Below, piece by piece: positions 47,113 through 58,215 of a stretch of DNA of 64,000 bases. Made by a program: the position numbers and the translations under genes. Below the pieces are notes generated by a model. That model saw only the letters and a list, made by a program, of their open reading frames with translations. It ran no database searches and was not told the DNA's origin. The DNA is from Tupaia tana (taxonomy: Eukaryota > Chordata > Mammalia > Scandentia > Tupaiidae), in NCBI GenBank assembly GCA_026018925.1, contig JAKSZU010000006.1, positions 196,899,449 through 196,963,448 on the forward strand, read 5' to 3'. Every line of letters starts with the position of its first letter. Positions within the stretch are counted from its first letter, which is position 1.

Positions 47113-47744
47113 GAGAAGCCTTTGCTAATTACCCTTTCCCTTTATTCAGGTTTATTTTTTTCTTCATTGATATTACTACTTCCTGATATTACATTGCATA
47201 TTATTTTTAAAAAGTCTTGAAAGAATTAATTGGAGAATGAATATCTGCAAATGGTATTGAAAACCAAATTTAACAATTAAGAGTAAGGATAGTATTTGCA
47301 ATTATTCTTTACTACTTGAGGTTTAAATTTTGAAAAGAATCTGGTAGAAATTTGCATCAGTTTCTCAGCATACAAAGCTATGACTTCATGCTGCTGGATG
47401 TGACCCTGGACAGAAGTGTTTTTTGGTGAAGAAAACAGCTGTTGGTGTCTACTTTCCCTGATGGTTATCTCATGGTTGGCCTGTTCTTTAGATACTTTAA
47501 AAGATAAACAAAAGCAGACCAAAAAATCCAAGCATTCCAACTGATAGGCAACATGTGAAAATACCATTTTCAATAGATGATAAAATATATTACAGGAGAA
47601 ACTTTTTTAGAAGTTCATCATTATCTGTTGCTTTATAACCTCATATAAAATACTGAATTATTAATTTCTTTTTTCATTTGCTTTAGTATTTATTAGCAGA
47701 TGCCATGTAATAAATAAAATGCAACATCATATAAAGATTAAGAG
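47113..47744. other. unassigned non-coding DNA
   Basis: No feature recognised. A 98-codon minus-strand frame (47277-47573) has no recognisable domain. Confidence 0.45.
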
Positions 47745-48000
47745 ATCAGACTTTTTGAGTTTCAGTTCTGGATCCAGCACATGCTAGCCATGTGGGTTTC
47801 GGCAAGTTACCTGTTCTCTGAAATCCTGGCTCCTCATCTGAAAAATGGGGAAAATAACAAAAGTCATGGCACTAGATTCATAGGGTCAAAAGAAATAATG
47901 TAAAACTAACAAGTAACAATAGCAATAAAAAAGACCTTCAGGAATCTTTTAAAATACAGTCTGGCATAAAATAGGTACTCTCTAAGTATTTGTTATCAAT
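47745..48000 (+). mobile_element. MIR SINE
   Basis: GATCCAGCACATGCTAGCCA, GCTCCTCATCTGAAAAATGG and AAAATAGGTACTCTCTAAGT follow MIR. Confidence 0.65.
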
Positions 48001-48244
48001 ATTACTTCTTCATTTATTCTAGATTTTTGTTGAAAAGTTTAAAATTTAAAATTGTTTTCTTTTAGTGTTGGTAATCTGAAACAAATTTAACGGTTTTTGT
48101 ATTTAAATATTCCAAGCCCTTATACTTAAACATAATCTTTGTACCAATTAAGTTACATGAAAACCTAATTTATGTAAGATGTAATAAACTGTAGTAAGTT
48201 AAAGCAATGTTCTTCACAAGAAGGTGAAATGCATTTCAGAAACT

Positions 48245-48247
<3 letters not shown>

Positions 48248-48281
<34 letters not shown>
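48248..48281. repeat. (GT)n microsatellite
   Basis: About 16 GT units. Confidence 0.95.
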
Positions 48282-48282
<1 letters not shown>

Positions 48283-49649
48283 TACACTTTGGGAGATAAA
48301 CTTTGTGAAATAAACTGACTCTATGATTAATAAGACTAAGTTTTCAAAAGAAAATGAGATCATAACAAAAGCCTTCATTGTGCCTTACTTTTATCAGGGG
48401 CAAAAAAAGAGAGAGAGAGAGAGACTAAACAGTATGAAATGATGAGACCAAGTGATGAAAATTCATTCACAATGATTACTTTCAAGAGTAATTTCTCTTG
48501 GGTAATTCAGCGGCCTGTTACTATGGCTCTCCAGAGTGATAGCTAATGTAAATGAAGCTACTAAAAGTAGATTATGATGGCAAGAATATACTCAACCAAT
48601 AAAGCAACAGAAATCCATTCAAAGCATTCGGGAAAAATTTAAGAGAAGAAATTCACCCCGTACTATTTTTTTTTTAAGTTAATGACCTATGATACATTTA
48701 TTCCCTAACAACTAGCAAACACTTAAAGTACCCAGCCAGGAAAAAGAAATGAACAAACTCATTTGAATGAAATAAGTATACACCTGAGTTGTAAGTATTT
48801 GTATTTGGTCCCAGGAACTTGAATTCTAAAGTCTAATTCTTTGAGTGATCTTGGCAAATGTCTCAAATTATTTTTGCCAACTTTTTATATTGTAAAAAAA
48901 AAATTATAGATGCATGTCAAGAAATCCAAAATTTATTAACTGCAAAAACCTTTCTTGTAGATGTGTAAGGAACTCTAAAAGTTTTACTGGAAGAAAAAAT
49001 GAAGTACCATGCAGTGTGAAGAAAATTTTAAAGGACAATCTTCTTTTATAAGCTCACACATGTAAGAATGCTAGCATTGAGTAGCTGTTTTTGCTTCCCA
49101 TACACCAACATCTTGACTACTCTAAGACTGATTTTGCAACAGTTAATCCCACCACTCTGCATGGAAATATTCACCCAGTTGATTGGTTTACTAGTTTAGG
49201 TAATGGCTCTCTGGGCAGGACTAGAATAGGGAACCAGAAGACAGTAGAGCAGCTGCAAGATAAGTTTAGAAACAAGCCCAGGGGATGCCATGTAAGAGGA
49301 GACAAACTTAAAGGTAGGCTTTACATGAACAGAGGAGGTAGGGAACTCTATGTGAGGCAGAGCCTCTTATCTGGAGTGTGAAAAGCAGATGGGAAGCTAA
49401 AGAAATTAGGGTTTTCATCAGCCAAATTTGCAGTTTGGAGGGCTGGCTAAAAAATAAATAAATAATTAAGTCGCCTTGGCTGAGGTTCATGAAACCAAGC
49501 ATAATGAAAGCAGATCAGATTAATTGCATTAATGATAGGAAGAGGAGTCATGGGCAATGATCTAGAAATAAATCATCACAATTAGATGGTAGAAGATATT
49601 TTTGGACTATTTCATTTGAAATGAGAAGTCCGATAGTCTTCAAATTAAC
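48282..49649. other. unassigned non-coding DNA
   Basis: No SINE or LINE was recognised. There is a short (GA)n near 48407-48424. A 96-codon plus-strand frame (49091-49381) has no recognisable domain. Confidence 0.45.
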
Positions 49650-49859
49650 TTTTTTAAGTTTATTTATTCATTTTTCTCTGAAAGAGAAAGAGGGGGAGAG
49701 ACAGGGATCCCCAACAGGGTCTTCATTACCACAATCCACCCTTAGCCTCAGCTGGCTCAGACCATGGGCAAGTATGCACACTCAGCATGTTCAGGAGTCA
49801 CGGGGTGTAAATCCAGGACCTTTCTCATTTGGATCTACTTGTACCACCACTGGCCCTAA
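49650..49859 (-). mobile_element. SINE family C
   Basis: TTTTAAGTTTATTTATTCAT, a GA block, CACAATCCACCCTTAGCCTC, GTAAATCCAGGACCTTTCTC, and the head TACCACCACTGGCCCT. Confidence 0.72.
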
Positions 49860-51420
49860 GCATTTCTTTCTGAGAATTAAACCAACCTGTGAGGTGGAAA
49901 AATATTTTTTCCCCACTCAAACTTTTATCTAACTCTTTCTTTCTCATTAGTCTATGATGGACAGTGTAGATGATTTTTTCTTCAGATCCGAAGCCAGAAA
50001 CCTGCCTAGGCAGAGCTTTTTTAAATCTCTAGTTGTTATGGGGAGGGACTAGTGATTTTGATGGACAACTTTGGAAGGCAGGCTTTAAGATGACTCCATA
50101 TGAGTGAGCGTTTTGATGTTCCCAACTGTCACCCACTCCCACTTCCATTGTTGATACGACAACATTTCTCCCCGTAGCCTTATGATGCCCTCTCCCATTT
50201 ATTAAAACTTTTGAAAAAATTTTGGAAGTATATCCAATGAAGCCTAATTGGTTCTCTGTCTTAAAAAACAGGCTTGAGCTAGAGAAGGGGAGATAAACTG
50301 AAATTTGGGGCAACAGTGAGCAAGAAACATATGAATAATAGCAGTAGCTATCACTTATTGACCACTTCATGTCCATGCACTACCATTTCATCTGGGCTGG
50401 GAGAGTGGTAAGGCCAGGGGAGCTCATATCCCTTAAAAGGGTGTTGTCTCCTCCTATGTAAATCAAGTAATTCAAAAGAGTAAGATATTGTCTTTGGTTG
50501 TATCCAGTGGATTAGAGTATTCAGCAGACAGTACCAAGAGCTACATATAAAGGTGCTAAACAGTTTAGAATAAGGAATACCAATATCAGGAAGAATAGAA
50601 CCAAATTATAAACATGAGCGAGACAAATGTTGACAGCCTAGTCTAGTGATTAAGATCCTAGACTCCAAACTTGTACTGCTGAGTTCAGATACTGGTCTTA
50701 TTGCTTAAACTATACCTCCATTTGCTTATTTGTAGAAAAGGCATGATGATAATAAAAAGTATCCACCTAATAGGCTTATTAAAAAACATTAATTGAGTTA
50801 ATATTTATAAAATGTTTTAAATGCTGTTAAATAAAACTCTTAAGAATTTATTCATCCCTATCTAAAACTGACAGTTCTCAATCACTGGAAATGTTCAAGC
50901 ACAGGCCCTGGACTCTAAGCAGGCCTTTGCGAAGCCAAAAATATTGATTTTGTTCAGTCCTGTGTCTGGATCACTGCCTGGTATAGATGATTTTCAATAA
51001 ACAGTACGGAATGAATAAATGAAACTATCTTGGTAGTAACATAAAGTTTGGACAAAGTGACCTCCAAGGAACTTTACACTTACAAATTCTGTGATTTCTT
51101 CAAGGATCTAATACATTGGAATGATACAGTCCTGAAAATGTGCCCATATGATTTGAGAAAAAAATCACTTTCTCTCTTTCTTTTTTTCTCTCTCTCTGTA
51201 AAGCAGAATGTGTCTATTAAATGAATGCTTTTTTCTAGTTAAAAGGTTAAACAGGAATGTGAAGCACAGTATCAAGAATCTTCAGTCACCTCCACATGTG
51301 TCTAATCATTATCTTCTTTTACAGTTTCCTATCTCCAGGCCTTTCACTTGGGTCAGGTTGGCATTTCACTGCCCTTTATATGTGTGACAAGCGAAAACAG
51401 AGAAAGAAAAGAAACTCAAG
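49860..51420. other. unassigned DNA with a MIR near 50635-50860
   Basis: GTCTAGTGATTAAGATCCTA and CCATTTGCTTATTTGTAGAA indicate a degraded plus-strand MIR. The rest was not recognised. Confidence 0.45.
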
Positions 51421-51448
51421 TGAAAAAAAAAAAAAAAAAAAAAAAAAA
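51421..51448. repeat. poly(A) tract
   Basis: About 26 A. No retroelement body or TSD was identified with confidence beside it. Confidence 0.9.
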
Positions 51449-52114
51449 GGAATCCACACAGCAGCTCAAGGGCAGTGTCCAGCTGGTTCTTACCCCACCT
51501 GTCTCATCAAGCCCCCAGCATTTGTCTCTTGTCATCTGGTACCCCATGTTTGTGAGACAGGCCCGCAAGTCCTTTTCAGAACAGACTCTCCTATATTCCT
51601 GGCTGTCACCCTTCCATCTCCCATTTAGCTAGATATGTAATTAATACCTGCAAAGCTGACCTGCTTCACCTGTGAGTTTACAGGAGCTGATTCCATGATG
51701 ATTCTCACACCAAAAATGGAGGTCTCTCGGCAACAATGCCCAAAAAAAAGAAAAAAAGGTTTGGGATACTTCCTAAATCTTCCTTCTAGAACTCAGTTTT
51801 CCTAATCCCCCAAGAAACCAGAATGTGACTGTTCATCTCTTGAAGGAACTGAAAACAATCAGCCAATTTAGCTACTTAGATCAACTTTAAAAATCTCAAC
51901 CCTCAAAATATTAAATCATTGTGGTTGGAACGATGAAATAGCTAACTTGCTGCATATCTGCAGACATGGGGAAAAATACTTTTAATCAGGTCAAATCACT
52001 CTACCTCTGGGATTCTAAATTTACTTCTAGTCCCAAAGAAAAATATTCACTTCTAGTGGGAAAAATGGGATTTTGTTTTTTTTTAGCCTAACAAACAAAC
52101 AGAAGGGCTTTCTT
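51449..52114. other. unassigned non-coding DNA
   Basis: No feature recognised. Confidence 0.5.
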
Positions 52115-52129
52115 CAAAATTTGACATTT

Positions 52130-52232
52130 TTCTCACATTCCTTCTCTGTCTAGTTCTGGCAAGCACACTCCCTCTAGAGCAAAATTAAAACAAAACAACA
52201 ACAGCAAAAACTATAAAATTAAAGCAAACAAA
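52130..52232 (+). mobile_element. 5'-truncated tRNA-SINE
   Basis: Only the SINE 3' end remains (TTCTGGCAAGCACACTCCCT, CTAGAGCAAAA) plus a long A-rich tail. The flanks CAAAATTTGACATTT and CAAAACTTTGACATTT are TSDs, so it inserted already truncated. Confidence 0.8.
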
Positions 52233-52555
52233 CAAAACTTTGACATTTATTCAATCAGAGAATAACTCTGGAAAACTGTTTCCTGTAAAGCTATCTCAGC
52301 CTGTAAGATGTTTGTTTGTTTGCCTTTTAAAATCTAGATTCTAGAAGGAAATTTGCAACCTGGACTTCACCTCCTTTAGTCAGATTTTGCAGACCAATTA
52401 CCACCTGTGTCTCACACCTAACAGAGACTTACTATTTTCTTTGTGTGCCTCACCTTGTTAAAATAAAATACTAAGTATCTTACTTTCTTTGCCTATAATT
52501 ATGATTTTTCTTAATCTTGACCTAATCACAAAAGATCACCAAAACTCCTTTTTTA

Positions 52556-52562
52556 AAGAGAG

Positions 52563-52594
<32 letters not shown>

Positions 52595-52821
52595 GCTATA
52601 AGATGCGTGCACTCACCAGAGATACAGAAAGTGAGAATCACCCCCCCCCCCCCAGAGGTGTGGCCATGCCACAATCCCTTTTCTCCTATTCTACTCCAAG
52701 GATCTTGGGCATGCATGTACATGTGCCCAGCATGATTTTGAAGCCATTAGGTCCAGGACTCAAACTGTGGTAGGTCATGTGGGAGTCCAGCAACATGATC
52801 GCTACACCATCTGCTGGTCCC
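52556..52821 (-). mobile_element. tRNA-SINE, family A, with (TTTA)n tail
   Basis: The tail side carries a TTTA repeat (52566-52595), then TTGCTATAAGATGCGTGC, a C run of about 14 in the centre, and the head CACCATCTGCTGGTCCC. Confidence 0.88.
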
Positions 52822-53012
52822 TCACTCCAGTTTTTGAAAGATAAAACTATTGAAAGAAAAAACTAAGATCCAAGAAGTTACAAGATTCTCCTAAGATCAC
52901 ACTTAGCTAACAAAGCTGGGTTTCAATGCAGGTCTGTCTGTCTATAATTCTCATCTACCCTCTCTACGATATATCATTAATTCAATAATGAAGGAATTTT
53001 TCAGTGATCTCA

Positions 53013-53245
53013 GTCAAGGGTCAGCAAACTTTTTCTGGTAAGCACCAGATAGTAATATTTTAGGCTTCCAGAGCCACACAATCTGTCACAACTCAACTCT
53101 GCTGTGTAGTGTAGAGCAGCCATGGACAAAACATAAGCAAACCAATGTGATTATGTTAAGACAAAAAAAAATCAAAAACTTTATTTACAAAAATAAATGA
53201 CTGGCCAGATCTTGGCCATAGTATACTGATTTCTGATCTATGTAA
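53013..53245 (+). mobile_element. hAT-Charlie-type non-autonomous element
   Basis: AGGGTCAGCAAACTTTTTCT, CCAGATAGTAATATTTTAGG and AAAACTTTATTTACAAAAAT match a common mammalian hAT MER element whose name I will not assert. Confidence 0.7.
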
Positions 53246-53394
53246 ATTTGACATTAAGAAATAAACACTTAGATTGTGGCTTGCTGGGTAGGAGCAAGAA
53301 GTTCCCTAGCTGAAGGTCAAGGCTAGAGTTATAGAAGTGAAGAGGCTGCCTGGTGCTAACGGTAAGTGGAAAAGGTAAAGCAGAGAATGCCAGT

Positions 53395-53610
53395 TATAAG
53401 AAGCAGAGTCATGTAATGGTTATGACCATGGACTTGGAGCAAGGATGTTTGCATCCCTCCCGTGAGCACCCTGGCATTTGGTTACTTCATTTCCCCATGC
53501 CTCCATGTCCCTATCTATTTATTATGTGGAAATAACAAAAGCATTTTTCTCACAGTTTTAAAAATGAAAGGTCTTAGTATATGTGACAGTCAATATATAA
53601 AATAGGACTT
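53395..53610 (+). mobile_element. MIR SINE (degraded)
   Basis: GTTATGACCATGGACTTGGA, TTACTTCATTTCCCCATGCC: MIR-like order. Confidence 0.5.
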
Positions 53611-53787
53611 AGCCTATATTAATTCATCAAAAAAATGCCAGCTCTATGTATTAGCTATATATTTCCATTCATTATCTTTTCACTATCATCAAATTTTACC
53701 TAAGGATTGGCACTGTAGAAGTACAATATAACCTGGCACTGATCAAGTTAAGGAAAGGAGTAAGCAGAAACTAATGTTGAGGTATGT

Positions 53788-53922
53788 TTGAGGGGATGTC
53801 AAAATGTTTCTGGAAAATTTATTAGAGAATAAGTTTATTTTGGTGCAAATTTTTCTTTTCTGAAATCCATGTTTCTTCATAATATATCATTTTCATGAAC
53901 TTTTTGAAGATTCCTCATAAGG
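53788..53922. mobile_element. MITE-like element with inverted ends
   Basis: The left end GATGTCAAAATGTTTCTGGA is the approximate inverse complement of the right end TCATGAACTTTTTGAAGATT. It is about 130 bp and related to 44006-44105. The family is not named. Confidence 0.55.
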
Positions 53923-53929
53923 GAAATAA

Positions 53930-54480
53930 TTACTGTTACTATTGGTATGAATCAAACTAACCCATATTTAATGGCTTAAAGCAACAATATCTATTTTGCA
54001 AACAGATCTGCAACTCAGGTGGGACATGCCTGGGAAGACTTGCTTGTGCTCCCTGTGGTATAAGATAGGAAGCTTGATGGCAGGCTGGAGAATCTTCTTC
54101 CAAAAGAGCTCACTCACATGCCTGGCAAAAGTGTGCTGGCTGTTGGCTGGGAGCTCAGCTAGGGCTGGGGACTGCGGACTCAGTTCCTCTTGGGACACTC
54201 CATGTAGCCTGGGCTTCCTCACAGAGAGTCTGACAGTGGTGCTCCTGGGGCTCCCAGTGTACCATTGTCTCTACCAGGCTTCTTCACATGGTCTTTATAT
54301 GTGGTGTATGCAAGACAGAAAGACTTCTTACCTAAGAGCAAAACTATCTAGAGACTGTTCCAGAAGAGGCTGACGGGCCGCACAGACTTTTCTAACCTAA
54401 CTTCCAAAGTCACCCAGCATCTCTCCTCAGCATTCTGTTTGTCAGGGCAGTCACAAAAGACCTGCATGTTTAGAGAGTAA
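53930..54480 (-). mobile_element. old LTR-like repeat, antisense, unassigned
   Basis: AATGGCTTAAAGCAACAATA, GCTCACTCACATGCCTGGCA, GTAGCCTGGGCTTCCTCACA and CTAACTTCCAAAGTCACCCA follow a familiar old mammalian repeat. A 125-codon frame here is spurious. Confidence 0.5.
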
Positions 54481-54905
54481 GATGTGACTCTACTTGATCT
54501 CTTCTATTCTCTGATAAAGAAATATTTTAACACCACCTCAGAAATGCTTTGTGGACTATTAATTTTAGCAGAAAATGAGATTCAGATTTCTAATAGTGAA
54601 ACTGGCTTCTGCCAAGGGGATTATTGTAGAAACATCCTATTGATGAGGAAGTTGCTCTCTTGGATGGTCAGGAGGAGATGAGAAGCTTGTTTTCTAAAAG
54701 AAGGTAATGACACCCACCACTTAAAGATGTAGATTGGGAGAGAAAATTAGAGGAGTCCCAAAGGAAATAAAGATATCAAGTTCTTAGCACATATATAGAT
54801 GCATCCTCTTAGGGAAGTTATGTCAATTAGAACAAGGCAAGTTGAAATGATCCTCTCTTCAGCTTTCGGGAAATCCCGGGTGTCAACCTGTATTCTAAGA
54901 ATATC
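54481..54905. other. unassigned non-coding DNA
   Basis: No feature recognised. Confidence 0.5.
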
Positions 54906-54922
54906 AGGAGATTGCTTTATTG

Positions 54923-55174
54923 GAGAGATTTTTTGCTATAGGGCGCGTGAGCTCGCCAGAAAGACAGAGAGAGACAGAGCGATAGAAAGCGAGTAATCAC
55001 CCTCCAGGGGGATGGCCACGCCACAATCCCTTCTCCTCCATTCTCCTCTTGGGATCTTGGGCACACACACACACACACGCCCGGCGTGAGTTTACGCCAC
55101 CAGGTCCGGGACTCGAACCGCGGTCGACTACATGGGAGTTCAGCAACATAGCCATTATGCTAACTGCTGGTTCC
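54923..55174 (-). mobile_element. tRNA-SINE, family A, almost no poly(A)
   Basis: The near-consensus body starts at GAGAGATTTTTTGCTATAGG right after the TSD, so the tail is absent. The head is GCTAACTGCTGGTTCC. TSDs AGGAGATTGCTTTATTG (54906-54922) and AGGAAATTGCTCTATTG (55175-55191) differ at two positions. Confidence 0.92.
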
Positions 55175-55287
55175 AGGAAATTGCTCTATTGAGGGCAGGC
55201 AGGAAACTCCCTACAACACAGCAATGGATATTTTCATATGCAAACCAGGAGCTTGCCCTAAGTTCCTGCTGCTTTCAGTTAAAGGGC

Positions 55288-55401
55288 ATTTTTCTTTCCT
55301 TCCTCCCGTATTTCCTTCTTTCTCTTTTCCTTCTTTCCCTTCTTCCTTCCTTCCTTCCTTCTTTCCTTCCTGTCTTCCTTTCCCTTCCTGTTTTTCTTTC
55401 C
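55288..55401. repeat. pyrimidine-rich (CTTC/CTTT)n tract
   Basis: About 110 bp of TTCC/TTTC repeat ends where a family-B SINE begins. This is the same arrangement as at 21752-21892. Confidence 0.85.
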
Positions 55402-55490
55402 CAAAGGGCACAGTGCTCACCAGAGAGAAAGAGAAAGCAGTCACCTACAATGGGGCATGGTTACACTGCAATCTCTTTTTCTACACCCAC
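55402..55490 (-). mobile_element. tRNA-SINE fragment, family B
   Basis: AAAGGGCACAGTGCTCACCA, a GA block, and ACAATGGGGCATGGTTACAC. The 5' half (head) is missing. Confidence 0.65.
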
Positions 55491-56021
55491 TTCTACCTTT
55501 TTGCTTTTATGCAAGTGTGTCCCTCTGCATCCACGGGATGCCCCTTTTTGCTGTAATTTATGTGGTACCTTTACCAAGGCTTCCCTCCATAGCTCTCTTG
55601 CAGATCTTCCCACACCCTTCTCCATTAGACTGTTCATGGCATGTAATTGATTCCATCAATTCTTTATTAAGCCTTCAGCTGCTGGGAGTTGCTTCATATA
55701 TTGATATTTTGGTCTCTGCCTCTTTTTGAATTCACATGGACAATTTTGCATTGCCATTTGTTTTTCAGAGGCTTGTCCTGTCCCTCCATCTACATCACAG
55801 GCTCCGAATGTCTAGGATATTTAAAAGAGCTCAATACATACTTGAAATATTCATAAACTTGTTTTTCCATCACCTTCTAAAATGCATACACATTAGGCCT
55901 GGGTTGGAAGTTAGAGATGATGACATTTCTTAGTTAGTATAAGTATAGAACCTCTTGTTTCTGCCCTTTTGATAAAGTCGTGTGACTGCTGGAGTAGGCT
56001 ACCAAAAACTTCAAAATCAAT
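55491..56021. other. unassigned non-coding DNA
   Basis: No feature recognised. The overlapping 172-codon frame (55132-55650) begins in a SINE and runs through the pyrimidine tract. Confidence 0.45.
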
Positions 56022-56590
56022 CTGTCTTAGTCATGGCAGGCTGCTATAACAAAAATCCCATGGAGTGTATGGCTAGAATAACAGATGTCTACATGTCACA
56101 GTTCTTAAGGTTGAGAAGTCCATGATCAAAGTACCAGCATGGTTGGACTCTCTTGCTAGCTTGCTTTTCTATTGAGTACTTTCCTGCTGTGTCCTCACAT
56201 AGTAAAGAAAAGAGATAGAGACAAAGACAAGGAAAGTAAGGATGAAAGTGATTGTGTTTGCTGGAGGGACAGAGAGAGACAGAAAATGAGAAATCATCCC
56301 AAGGGGTGATGGCCATGCCACAATCCGTTTTCCTCCATTATCCTCCTGGGATCTTGACATGCACACACATGTGCCTAACATGATTTTCAAGCTACCAAGT
56401 CTAGGATTTGAACCATAGTCGGCCATGTGGGAGTCCAGTGATGTAACTGTTATACCAACTGCTGCCCCCAGTCTTTCTCTTTTTATAAGGACACTAATCT
56501 AACCATAGGGGCCCCACATTTATGACCTCATCCAAACCTCATTTCCTTTAAACTCCAAATGCTATTACATTGGGGATCATGGCTTCCAGT
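56022..56590 (-). mobile_element. MLT1-like LTR, antisense, split by a SINE
   Basis: TGTCTTAGTCATGGCAGGCT at the start, then after the SINE CTTTTTATAAGGACACTAAT, GGGGCCCCACATTTATGACC and CATTGGGGATCATGGCTTCC: a reversed MLT1. Confidence 0.78.
56252..56469 (-). mobile_element. tRNA-SINE, family A (diverged), in an LTR
   Basis: GA block, AAATCATCCCAAGGGGTGAT, CTCCTGGGATCTTGACATGC, and the head TTATACCAACTGCTGCCCC. Confidence 0.82.
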
Positions 56591-56775
56591 CTATTCTACA
56601 GGACGCCAGGAGTATGTTGGTTGCCTTTCAACTCACGTAGCTGCAACGTGAGTGGTGAGGTTGTTTTTACCAGCCCTGATAGTGTATATTCCCTCTCTCT
56701 ATACTGTCTCCCTAATCCACTGATACCATTGTATATTTTAAACTCACTCAGTTCCTAAGATAACATCTCAGTCAC
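56591..56775. other. unassigned non-coding DNA
   Basis: No feature recognised. Confidence 0.5.
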
Positions 56776-56789
56776 AAATAGCTCTCAGA

Positions 56790-57048
56790 TGGTGTAGTGG
56801 TTATGTTGCTGGTCAACCGCAGTTTGAGTCCTGGACCTGGTAGCTTGAAACTCATGCTGGAAGCATGTGCATGCGTGGCCAAGATCCCAGGAGGAGAATG
56901 GAAGAAAAGGGACTGCTGTGTGGCCATACTCCTGGGGGATGATTTCTCACTTTCCCTCTCACTGTCTTTGTCTATCTCACTCTCTCTGGTAAGCACACAT
57001 GCCCTGAGGTGAAAACCTCTCAAAAAGCAAACAAACAAACAAACAAAA
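56790..57048 (+). mobile_element. tRNA-SINE, family A
   Basis: TGGTGTAGTGGTTATGTTGC, the head missing about 12 bp after the A box, the B box CAGTTTGAGTCCTGGACC, the full centre, GAAAACCTCTC, and an (AAAC)n tail. Exact 14-bp TSDs, AAATAGCTCTCAGA, are at 56776-56789 and 57049-57062. Confidence 0.92.
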
Positions 57049-57062
57049 AAATAGCTCTCAGA

Positions 57063-58098
57063 GAAAAAAATGGAAGCCATAATAAAAAAAAGTCTATCAT
57101 TCAGTGAAAAAACAAACATGTTTTAAGCCAGGACTCCTTAAATGTTGTCACTCTGAAATCCAAGAGCAGCATTTACATGATTTTCCTTAATGGTGACCTT
57201 TAGAGCTGGTTTCTTTACACAGTAACCAACTGAAAACATTTCATTGTTGGTAATGTTTTATCTTTTAATCAATCTAGCTTGATAGATCTTATTATTCCTT
57301 GTTATTTTTGAAACTTCTAAACTAAGTTATAAATGATCTTTCCAGGAAATGCTGCAAGGGAAGTGGCTTCTTAAGAAGGTTTCTTTGTAGTTCTATTTCT
57401 AATATCCAATCAGTTCTGCTCTTTGTAAATTATTACCAAGATTATTCTTTTGTTTAAGTGACCTCATTTGTGAGAGGGACTTTCCCCTTTGCCTTCTTCC
57501 CTTTCAATTCCGTTTTTAATGAACTTAAGTACAGTGAGAACTGACAGTATTGCCCTTCCCTACAACTGTGATTGCCTGTTATGTAGTCTATATTCACAAT
57601 AGTGATTCCCACAAGGTCTCTAAGTTACCTTTGGAAGTGCAGACCCAATGAAAAGTGAGAATGGGACTTTCTGAATCCCACATTTGCCTGCAGTGAGGAT
57701 GCGTTATTAAATTGCTTTAGACTCAGAAACACCCAGATGATGTCTTCCCAAGACATGTGTCATGACTAAGTTGTACCTTATTGTAAGTTTCAATGGCCAC
57801 GTCTATATGAGGGTGAAACCATCTATGAGACATTTACTTGGGTAAATGAGATAAGGCTTGTGAGGCTGGCTGCACAAAGGCAAGAACATGTCAAGTTCAA
57901 TCAATGGTGTTCCTTATTATTATATCTCAAATCATGTTTAACTTCTGTGATGCAAAATCCTTTTGGCATAGGAGTGTCAAATATTTCAGTGTTTATTTCC
58001 AAGTTCATTTTGGAAAGTCTCTTCTAGAATCTTGCAAATGTGGACATATCATTTGGGTAGGCTGGCCTCAATGGTACAGGTTATTTCAAGGCTTTTCC
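57063..58098. other. unassigned non-coding DNA
   Basis: No feature recognised. Confidence 0.5.
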
Positions 58099-58215
58099 AC
58101 ATACTAGAATTTTTTTTTTAAGTTTTATTTATTTCTTCCATGACAGAGAAGGGAGAGAGAAAGAAAGAGAGAGAGAGAAAGGGAGAGCAAGAGAGAGCCA
58201 GATACCCTCCCATAG

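Noticed and set aside
55132..55650. 172-codon plus-strand frame
   Set aside because: It begins in a SINE head and crosses a CTTC/CTTT repeat. The Ser/Leu/Phe-rich product is a translation of low-complexity DNA.
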